Of a stretch of 64,000 nucleotides of DNA, positions 22,761 to 34,000 are shown piece after piece. Origin of the DNA: Primula veris (taxonomy: Eukaryota > Streptophyta > Magnoliopsida > Ericales > Primulaceae); the NCBI GenBank assembly GCA_963682055.1, contig OY821748.1:29104661-29168660 (forward strand). The letters run 5' to 3'. A model generated the notes under the pieces. The model made no database searches. It worked only from the letters and a program-made list of their open reading frames with translations, and was not told the DNA's origin. Numbering within the stretch: the first letter of the stretch is position 1; every line of letters starts with the position of its first letter. The translations under genes and the position numbers were made by a program.

Positions 22761-24550
22761 AATTCTTGTTATCAATTATGAATAACAATTATAATATTTG
22801 AGGAATGTATCTTAATTTATGTCATCTGGATAATACTCAACAAAACACTCAATTTCCGATTGATGCTTATCAAAATACCTTTTTTTCCATCTGATCAGTT
22901 TTCATCTGAAAATATCAATTTCCTGACTAAGCCCTCCAATTTTGTTCCAATTTACCCTTTCGAACCGCATTTTTATAATTTTGCTCCAATTCTTCCAACT
23001 ACAAAATACAAAATAAAGTCTTTGTTGTTTTGAGAGTTAATAGCCACGTAGGACGTGATATTGGCAATGTCGGGTCCTACGTGGCTATTTCCAATTAGTT
23101 TGATTATTTAATTAATATTTAAATTGCATAAAAAGCAATCCACGTAGGACGTGTGATTGGCAATTTCGGATCTCTTATATTTATTAGTAAAGTAAGAAAT
23201 GAAAAAATAACTCTCCAATACTCTTGCCCTTAGATTGGCGGCGACAGTGCTCTGATGTAGCTCAAGTGAATTCATATACAATCGTGAATTGCATACACAT
23301 TCGTGGATGGTGTATTATGTCATTTCCTAAATACGTATCCTTTCTCGTCTTAGATCACCTCCGGAGGTCGTCAGAGATCCGACGAAACTCGAGCAAGATC
23401 GTCGGAGGTTCGACGAAATGTCTACATAATCCTGAACTGGTAAACAACCGGAGAAAGTGTTTTTGGAAGAAAGATTTGGTAGCCGAGTAGTATTTTTTGA
23501 GAATATAATTTGCTAGTTTGAAATTTTTTGGTAATTGCCCCTAAGTTTTAAATGCACCGCTTTTCTAATCCAATTTTCGGTTATGTCTATTTCATGTTTT
23601 ATTTAACTAGCAAGCATCAGGTAGTTGAATTTGAAATTAAAAAAGAAACATTTTATCACCTTGTGGACCCACTGGTGTAAGTGGATGAATTAGTTTTTCA
23701 ATTCTTTTGCTTAATTAGTAGAGAGAGGAAAAAAAAATTAAACATATATATTAGTTTATTTATGATTGAGATGACTGAAGTTTTGTGTAATAATAGTATA
23801 TAATAATATATAGCTAAAATTAAGAAAATTAGGGTTTTTTTTATATTAAAATTGAGTAACATCGTTGCTAGGCTCATGTGTGTGGTGGATAGTTTTATAC
23901 TCGAATAACAAGAATGTAATAATAGTATGGTTGCTAATGCTATTTTACTTATAGCCTTAACTATAAATATACATGTTTCTGAGTTTCTCTCTCTGTATTT
24001 AAACAGACCTGGTCAGGGGAGAAATATTGATAAAGAAAAATCTTAAATATTTTGACTGAAATTCTTATAAATAGCCTTTTTTGCCAACCATGTAACGGAA
24101 AAATGTCCAAATTCCTATGGTTGGCATCTGTACTACAACTAGCCATACCAACTTATACAGGGAGACCTTATATAAACATTAATTTATATATTGAATTTGA
24201 TATTTTTTTATAAAAACGTTTCGAATCAAAATTTGATTAATGCAAATTTTTACGGTTTTACGAGCGGAACGTAATATATATATATATATATAAAGATCTT
24301 TATAAACCTGCCTGTGTGAGGGAGAAATAAATTTTAAAGTGTGAGGGAGAAAGAAATTAAAGATTTTAGCTCCCATCCAGGAAGAAATATTGAAAAACAA
24401 AAGTCAATTTATACGAATTCCAGGGTGAAATTTTTGAGTTTTATGTAAAAAACAATATTTGAGCCGGCGCCAAAGATGAAACTGGTTTTTATCAACACCA
24501 AGTTCTCGTGATTCAATATCCAATACCCCAGGTACCCTTTTTCATACGCC
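22761..24550. other. Non-coding stretch upstream of the K+ channel gene
   Basis: No gene is recognised. A short ORF at 23224-23490 (+) has no family resemblance. (AT)n tracts and the hairpin listed separately are the only structured features. Confidence 0.4.
23039..23089. repeat. Perfect 16-bp hairpin with ACGTGG cores, plus a nearby direct copy
   Basis: AATAGCCACGTAGGAC (23039-23054) is the exact reverse complement of GTCCTACGTGGCTATT (23074-23089). The left arm plus loop recurs directly at about 23139-23170 as CCACGTAGGACGTG followed by ATTGGCAAT. CCACGTAGGACG-type words are common in plant transposons and resemble ABA/bZIP-type ACGT cores, but a regulatory role is only a guess. Confidence 0.6.
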
Positions 24551-24552
24551 AT

Positions 24553-24714
24553 TATATATATATATATATATAATATCATTATTTTAATTTAATAGAATTA
24601 TGGGTTCTATTATATATATAATAGCAGAAACTGTTCAAAGGTCATTCAAAGATATATACAACTCAGAATCATTGTAAAATAAAATAAAATTCATTCAAAT
24701 ACACAACTCTCTCC

Positions 24715-24759
<45 letters not shown>

Positions 24760-25086
24760 CATAACACATCATTATTTAATCATTAGTTTAATAAGAATTC
24801 TAGGTTTTTATATATAATTGCAGAAACTGATCAAAGACAAACACAATCATTTTCATTAAAAGATACATCTCTTTCTATATAATAAAAGAAACTTTAAGGC
24901 AACCAAAACATTTTCATTCAAATTAATACATAACTCTTTTATATATATACATATATATATATATATAAATCATTTATTTTAATCAAATTTAGTTTTAACA
25001 TAGTTCTGAGTTCTATATATATATATATATATAATAGCAGAAACTTGATCATTATTCATTAAAAGACACAAACCTGAATCAGAGAA
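24553..25086 (+). promoter_or_regulatory. Promoter/leader of the K+ channel gene with a tandem microsatellite-bearing repeat
   Basis: Three diverged copies of a unit of about 150-220 bp occur. Each contains an (AT)n tract, a TTATTTTAAT-like segment, TTCTA(TA)n and then AATAGCAGAAACT or AATTGCAGAAACT followed by CATTCATTAAAAGA-like sequence. The AGAAACT words are near 24624, 24824 and 25036. A (CT)n tract at 24710-24734 runs straight into (AT)n. The last copy ends 7 bp before the ATG. The exact transcription start cannot be fixed. Confidence 0.6.
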
Positions 25087-28000
25087 ATGAATGGAAGTAA
25101 TAGGAGAAAAGAAGGAGAAAACGAAGAAGAGTATGTGGTGGAGAGCTATCCGGAGACGATAACTTCATCGAGGGCGAGCATGTTTAACCTGTTGACATGG
25201 CAACTAAGGATATTAAGCCGAGAAAACGTCTTTCGAGGTCTCTCCTCCGGCTTAGTTATCCTCCCTGATAACAGGTATCTACATTTTTCAACCTTTTATC
25301 TCTCTATATAATCTTTATTCTATTATAAGAACATAAAAGAGATAAAAAAAAAGTTAGTTATTTTTGTAGGTTATCAAAGTAATCCCTATTTTATTTTATT
25401 ATTTGTTATTTGGTTCTTTATTTAATTTCTCTCTATATAACAGATAACAGGAGTATGTATTAAGGATGGTTGTGTTTGATTGTTAATGTTTACTACTATT
25501 TGATCTTTTATTAACTTTATCTATCTATGTATATTTATTTGTGTATTGTGTATGTGGTTATTACTAATTAGAGTGAGGGATTTGTTATTGTTTGGTATTT
25601 GTTTATTAGTTTTTGTAGTTAAAGTGACAAATGGGGACTAAGGTTTTGAACTAGTGATAAAAAGGATTGTCTGTGTCTATTATATATAGGCGTGTAGTTA
25701 TTATATATATTAGGTTGAACATTTTTACACATAGATTTTTGGCCCGCTGTCATGGTTAGTGTATATATATACTTGGTAATCGTTGTTCATACGTTACGCG
25801 TGCGATACGTAATGACATAGATATGATCCCAATAAATAAAATTAATATTTTTTTTAAAATTTAAATATCAAATGATTAAATATAATTAATTAACAATCGT
25901 ATATAAAGAGTAACATAATGTTTTACTCTTATAAAAAATACACAACGATTTTGTTTGGAATATAAATGTGTGGAAAATAACATTTTTTAAGTTATTTATG
26001 TATTTAAATTGAGTGATGGCATTTAAAAGTAATTACAATATTAGAGTGATGGTATTTTTAAAAAATTTGGACAAAATTAGACAGACTCAAAATACTTAGG
26101 TTGGCTTATATTAATAGTATGATGATATATACTCAAAGCGACTAACGGGGAACTGACTTACTTGAGATGTTGTAAAAAACATTCCACATTAAAAAAAATT
26201 ACTAGTTGTTGTTACTCTTTTTAATAAGTTACAAATTTCTTAGTTTTCAAGCATACACGTGGAAGAATGAATTTGGTTTTCGAGATAGTAACCTTTAATT
26301 TATTATCTATCCTAACTCTGAAAGTTACGGAAACATGCTCAAAACTTAGTTTTACGTGTTCTCTACTAAAACATATGAACTCTTTTCTTATTTGTTTGTG
26401 TTTTTCTACTATATTTTATATTTTATATTTTATATTTTATTGAAACACTTACTTAAAAATATTTACATGTCAATCAACTTAATTACAAAAAAACTCACTT
26501 ATATGTACTTTTTTACAATTAGTTATATATACTTATTTACAATTAGTTACATATATCATAAAAAATAACAAAATATACAAAACAATTGAAAAAAAAATCA
26601 AAAAATTTGTACATAGTCTCAAACCGAATTAGACCTGATTAGATTGTATTAAACAGGATTAGACATATAAGATTGGACATGATTGGACAACATTAGACAG
26701 GATTTGACAGCATTAGACATACAGAATCAGACAGCATCAACATATTTTTTGTATAAAAAATGTAATTTTTTGATTTTTTTGGATTTTTTAATGGCATATG
26801 TACATATTTGTAAATAAGTTCACAAAATATGTATTTTTTTATAAAAAAAAATCATCAAATTCAAAACAACCGGGTTTTTAGTAAATAAGTTTCTAAATGT
26901 ATACTAAATTGTTATTTTTCCTACTTTATTTGATATAATTTTTTATTTTCTTAGAATCTCATAACTCCTTATCATATCGACATACTAAAAAAGTTTTGTT
27001 AACTGTTAAATTTTAAAGCTTTCTTAAATTTAAGTTACCAAATGTAACACGTATAACTAAGAAAACAGAGAGAATCTTGGTCCAAACTATAAGGGTATTT
27101 TGGGTTATTTTATAATTATTGTTTGTTTGTTATTTTCACATGTTAAACCCAGTTACAAATCAATAAATTTATATAACTTCTAAATCATCTGTTAGAGCGC
27201 ATTAGAAAACCGTCAGTCATAGTCTTTTGGGTATTGAAAGTGAGTTGATGTCTAATAGCTAGAGGCTAGAACCTCAGCTGGTGACACTCTACTGACCGAC
27301 GCCAACTCGACTGACAGTCTGTCCAAAATATATGTAGTGCGCGAAACAAAACCTCCCATCGACTCCAAAAAAAAGGCAAAAAAGGAGCCCGTTTGATACG
27401 CAATGTCTTTCGTATTTAGCCACTTTTCGATCATCGATTTTACGCACTGCTTTGCCAATTTCGGATACATAATGCAATAGCGAAAATGGGAGACAATAGA
27501 CACGTCTAAGCATAGATCACGACTTCGATCCCATAATGGTAAAAGAATATCAGCTGGTTTCAAATCATCGTCACCTAAAAGATTATTTTCCTCCAAACGA
27601 GTGGTCAATCGCGCCTCTCGAGCCAAGACGAAAAATTTGTCCTGAACAAGATTATGCCTTCAAATAAGGCGTCATTCCCCTTGGTAGAAGAAGTCATAAT
27701 CAGCAGCAGCATTCGAAACACGCTGCTTACAAACAAGACAAACAGTGAAATTCGAGAAAACGGGGTGTACAGTACAATATCTGAATACACACCTATAGAT
27801 GGTAATATATTAGCTCAACCGAAATTTACGCTACTATCAATAGTAATTCACATTTTGGTGTCTATTTTAATTATAAAGTAGTTTAGACTAGATATGTTTA
27901 ACAATTAAGTGAGTCATTGTAAAGCTATACAATTTGTTGATATCTGAGAGGGGTTTTATACGTTTATTACACAAAACTATCAGTTTTTAACGATTTGGGT

Positions 28001-31000
28001 AACCACATTTCAAATTTTCCAATTTGGGTACCACACTATAATAACTTTTCAATTTAGATACCACCGTCTAAATTAATCACGGAATCATGTCACATGACAT
28101 TTGACAAACGTTAACTTGATAGGGTAATTTGAGAATTTTACACAAAAATATATCATAATAGGAAAACGTTTTCCCCAATTTAACACATAACAAAAATTTG
28201 GATTATGTGATAATTTTTGTTGTGTGTGAAATTAGAAGAAATTTTTTTCTATGATCACATATTTTTGTGTAAAATTGTCAAATTAGGCTATCAAATTAAC
28301 GTTTGTCAAATGTTATGTGACATGATTCCGTGATTAATTTAAACGGTGTTACCTAAATTGGAAATTTATGATAGTGTAGTATTCAAATTAAAAATTTTAA
28401 AAATTATGTAACTAAATCGTTAACATATATTAAACTAATTTTTTCCCAGCTGATACATGAATTTTGTAAATCTTATCACGATACTAAATTAATTGACCAT
28501 GTTTTAGTCTTCCAACATGTTCACTGTGTAAAATAAAAAACTAGTATTTTATAATTGGATCATAAATATCTCATTCATGAACTGGAAATCCGGTGAAGTA
28601 GGCCGGAGTATAACTTTTTTTATGTGTTGTTCTTTTTGTATTTTTAAGGGAAATATTAATTAATCGAGTCATGTCGTATCTATCAAAACTATAGACAAAA
28701 CTGCTTCTACAGGAGAAAAAAATCGACGTACAAGTAAATCAACTATTGTTGTATACCAATTGCGTTTAATTGTGTCAAAGTATTGGAAATGCAAAATTTG
28801 TTTGATACGTCCGAACGATGTTCAATAGCTGAAGAAATAACATGATTTAATTAAGATTATGAGACAATACTTTTCGGTCAGAAAAACTCTTATGATATCG
28901 TAGTCTGGTTGATCATGGTTTTCCACTTTTTGGCAACTTTATCTGTTTTTTACATTTCTATGTGGTTATCTAGATAATTAGCAAATTTGAAAGATTGCTT
29001 AACATAAGAAATTCTACATTTGACTTCTCTTACTCTTCTCTATATTCTTTATATAACAACAAAAACAAATCAAATATGAAAAAAATCGTATTTTTTGTCA
29101 TGACTAGGGACGGCATAGGTGGCAGTCCAGTAAAACGGGAGTGTTGGGCAAAAAAGCTTGATTTTTTCTAACCATGTAGGTCAAAATATCTAATTATTAG
29201 AATATCAAAAAGTAATTTAATAAAACATTGTCATAAATATTTATGATGTAATGGTTAATAATACAGTACATATATATATATATATAGTAGTGTTTACTTT
29301 CCATACATTTTTTTTTATAAAATTATATAATTTGGGGGCAACCAAATTTGTTTTATACTCAACAAGCTGCACCAGTGGACTGCTGGTCATGACTCGTCTG
29401 AGAAAGTAGGATTGAAAATATCTCTACTCTGCCGACACTTTGTAACGTCCTTTTCAGCTTAGCAAAATCAGGCAATTTAAATCTTCAATAAAAAAAAAAA
29501 AAAAGAGGTAATTTAATCTGGTTCAATAAACTGTCTAACTCAAGTTTTTATTTTTATTTTTTAACAATGTCTAACTCAAGTTATTCATCCATAACATTAG
29601 TATTATCTATCAGCCGTAGTTATTAAGACACCTGTGCTGAATTATTACCACAAAGACACATGATTTTTATTTTTTATAAGCCAAGTCACAGTTGACCCCT
29701 CGGTATCCAATTATTCTTGTGGTTATCCACCCATGTTGGTGGAGCCTATTGCATGATTTAGGATTACTAAAAATCATGTCACCTAATAAAAACTCAACCT
29801 ATTAAAAATCTAAATAAATATATTGAAACCCTATTTTAAGTCTATACTAAATTTAATTAATTTTTTTTTATTTTTTTCTATTTTTCATAGATTAAGTTTT
29901 TATTACGTGACGACGTGACTTATACCCCAATCCACTAAGCGTTGCCTGTATTTAACAGATGGCTTCAGAATTATGCATTTTGGTATGTTTTTTCTATGAT
30001 ATAATTATGATAGTTCAGATAGTTTTTGAGGTAAGAATAATTCAATTACAGATGCCACGTGAAACCTTGTCATTTCTCAGCGCAAAATCAGCAATTTGTG
30101 TGCGGTAGGCATAAAAAAATTCATCTGTTATGTTGTATAACACTTGAAAGTCCGAGCTTATTAAAAAAACACATGAAGGTCTAAATAAAAATAGTTATCA
30201 TTCTGTATGACTGTATGCATATCTCTGTAACACAATTACTTCCTTAATATGGTTTACTTTTAACATCATTTTCATGGTGTTTGCCTATTAAGATGTATCT
30301 CCCAAAATGAGAAATATGCCTGCGTATCATAATTAATATAAAATAATGAAATATTGGAAGTATTTCGTTTATATGTTTAGCGTCGTCGTCGTAGTTTCGT
30401 AGACATGTTTGGAGCTCATAAAGAGTACCAAAGTGAATGTAGAGCATAATTATTAATCAGATACCAAATAATAACTCAAAGAAATTTCTCTAATAGGACT
30501 TCGGTTCTACCAAATTTCGTCGAATGCATGAGTACCCCTGTCCTTTCTAGACTTCTTCCAACGTCAGTCTACAAACTTGTCAAAGGTCGTCAAAAATATA
30601 ATCTAGATCCTTCAGAATCTGAACTTGTTTTAAATAAGTTCTGTTAAAGTAAATGCTGATTTTTAGGGTGAACTTATTATGAACTTTACATTTAGGAAAT
30701 GATAGTTAACGGTGTAACTCCATATTGCAGAGTGTTTTCACTGTGAAATGTGAGTACATTATGCATCTTTATGTCAGATATTAGAAGTGATGAATTAACT
30801 TTATCATCAAACATCCCAAATTTCTTGTCGATATTTCCCTTGTTCCTATAAACTACTTAAAAAGTGAAATCTTGAAAAAACTAAAAAAGAGAAGGGTTAA
30901 TTCATGTTTACTGTATCAAAATATCGGTTGTTAACAATTTGCATACCCGACTATAAAAATTAACAATTTGCATACCAAACAAAGGATAATCGATCAGTCA

Positions 31001-34000
31001 ACAACCTGTTGTCAAATTATTAAATAGAAGTTAATTTAAATTGGTACATTATCCTTTTGCTCTTATTTTTATCGTCAAAAACCAATTCATCTATTTGTTC
31101 TCTTACATCCACTATTTCGCTGGGCTACTGTAGGAAAATGACGTCGTATTTTCTTATCTCGGCACATAAGATCAACTTATAAATCATAGTAACCAATTGA
31201 CCCTCTTAAATACTGTATTTTCTTACCTCGGCATATAACACCACTATGCTATCTGCATTTTAAAAAATTATAACGAATTAAACTTGATTATCCAAATTAA
31301 AAAATTCAAGAAAATAATAAACACTGATTAACCTTAATTATCAATATTGTTCAAATTAAATAACTCAGAGAAATAAATAGATAAGAAATTCTAACACACC
31401 TTATTCAGTTTATAATAGATTGATAATAAAAATAACCATAATTAATATTAATTAATTTATTATTTAATAAAAGTGGATCATTATGTAATTAAGGTTAATA
31501 TAATTCCTTATTATTGGTAAAGAAGTTGATTTACCATATTTCTGAAGGGGCTATCGGTTCGTGAACTTTTCCGTTCATATTTAAATCTCAATTCTGCAGT
31601 TCATCAAATTTTTTATTGTACTTGATAACTCTAAATAACCCTGATTTGTTTAGGCTAGAGGAATTTGGATATTTGTGAGTGAGATATAACTAGATAGCTA
31701 TTTTTTGCTCAAATTTGTTCGTATATAGAGAGAGAATATAAAATAAACAGAATACGTTTTTTTGTTAACAGACCAAAATACCCCTGAGCTGTAACGACAA
31801 TAGGTCACGTGCAGGTTCGTGACCAAACTTCTGTTTGATAATTTGACGTCTGGTTTTTGATTGATCGATTATGGTTTATTTGGTATGCAAATTATTAAAT
31901 TTTGTAATCGAGTATGCAAATTGTTAACGGCCGATAGTTTGGTACAGTAAACATGAATTAACCATTGATAATTTGACGTCAGGTTGTTGATTGATCGATT
32001 ATGGTTTATTTAGTATGCAAATTGTTAATTTTTATAGTCGGATATGCAAATTGTTAACGGCCGATAGTTTGGTGCAGTAAACATGAATTATATATAGCAC
32101 CTATATGCCTGTCTCATGACTTCTGAAAAAGAAATCAGGTCTTGCAGTGGCTTGCATGTTCCCCTCAATTAGTTTTTCAAGTAAAACCGTTTTCAGCATA
32201 TTAATCAATCAAAACCTGGAGGAATTTCTTTGAAATTGCCCTAATTTCGATCTTATGACTTTGATATAGTTTATCATCATACTCCCTCTGTCCCTAGATA
32301 ATTATCTCCTACGAAAATATGTACAATTTTGATCAACGATTTACTCATATCTAAATTGCCGAAATGGAAAGTTTTAAAATTCCTTCATATAGTTCTAATG
32401 AAGAACTCTGTGATTAGCTTTTGAAAGAATTTTTTTCGACAATCTACGTATGAAAATTTTGCCGGTCAAAATTTCATATAATTTACTATGAGACAATTAT
32501 TTAGGGACGGAGGGAGTAGTAAAAAGGCAAATTCAGGAAAGAGTGCCAAGGTACTTCCTCTCCATGTGACGAAATCAAAATACTAAACAAAGCCAAGGAA
32601 TTAAATGTGATAGTTGTGAGTGCAGGTGGTATAAGGCATGGGAGAAGATCATACTGGTGTGGGCTTTGTACTCTTCATTTTTCACACCAATGGAGTTTGG
32701 GTTCTTTAGAGGATTGCCAACTAGGCTCTTCTTACTCGACATTGTTGGCCAAGCTGCTTTTCTTATTGACATTTTCTTACAATTCTTTGTCGCTTATAGA
32801 GATAGCCAGACTTACAAAATTGTATACAAGCGGCGCCTCATTGCTCTTAGGTAACTAAAAGCTTTAAGTAAGCTGGTCTCTTGTAGAATTAGTATTTGCG
32901 TTATAAAAACCTTTATTGGTCTATGGTTTCTGCACATACACACACATTTTAATCTGGAAGCGACTATGAAACTGGTGAAATAGATTTTCCATTTTGTGGA
33001 TTTTCTCAAAAAGCTTCAGTCCCAGGTGAAGTTGTTTCTATACCCACTCAATTGGAGATTTAGAATTTTCTTTTCCAACCATCTAAATTTAAAACAGACA
33101 CTCCAAAACCATTGAGTTCCTTGCCTAAAAGTCCAAAGCCAAAAACCCTAAACACCAACCAAATTGGACTTGTTTTTTATTTGAAAGTGTTATACACAAT
33201 TAGTTTTCTTTTTTCTGAAACAAATTTAATTTTAGTTCAAGTGTTTTGGCCTTTCATATATATGCAGGTACTTAAAATCCTCCTTTGTCGTTGATCTTCT
33301 TTCATGTATGCCTTGGGATGTCCTTTATAAGGTAATACTCACTTTGGAGGCTCTTATTAAACAAGTTTTGTAGAACTCTCTTTTGGGGCTTGCCTGGTCT
33401 TCTAATTAACTTAAAAAAATGCGCCAGAGTGTTTTTTTATAGATAAATTTTGTTAATATACTGCGTCCCACAACTGTGATTTGTGTTAAAATTGCTTAAG
33501 TATATAAGAATATGATTCAGAAAAAACAAACATAAGTGTAACTTGGGCTTTAGCACCTCGCGGAAAGATAATGGAACTTTTCTCACTACTTAAAATGTTA
33601 GGTTTGCTCATACCCTTCTTTAAAATTAGGAATAATGATAGAACACAAAAATTAGACCCGAATATGCCTATTCGGGCATGAATCGACCCACACATTATTA
33701 GAGTGTACCCAATGCTTGAATCCAATAACCCATGGTCTAAAAGTGCTTTCCTAACAGGCCATTATCTATAAAGGTCTTAGCCCAATTAGTAAAAGTCCAC
33801 AGATGAAAAGCCCATGAGGTGACGCATGAGATGGGGACATTTGTCAACATCCTACAAGTTACAATTGTCTATAAATAGCCAAGTGAGAAGGACCTGAAAT
33901 CTGTCTAAAAAATATAGAGAGAGGAAGATAAAAGAGAGAAACTTGTCAGAGCTTATCACACTAGAAAGCATAACGAGCAAGATAAAGAACCGAGTACCGA

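Larger units (their letters stand above)
25275..32625 (+). other. Intron 1 of the K+ channel gene (7351 bp)
   Basis: Donor AACAG|GTATCT and acceptor GTGCAG|GTGGTAT join Arg-Trp in phase 2. The intron is far longer than any other in the gene and is filled by elements listed separately: Helitron-like copy, GATTAGACA repeat, retroelement-like ORF, foldback, TIR element and Stowaway. The remaining parts are AT-rich without recognised content. Confidence 0.9.

Noticed and set aside
23224..23490. 88-aa ORF as a possible small gene
   Set aside because: No recognisable family, no leader or signal features; chance ORF in non-coding DNA.
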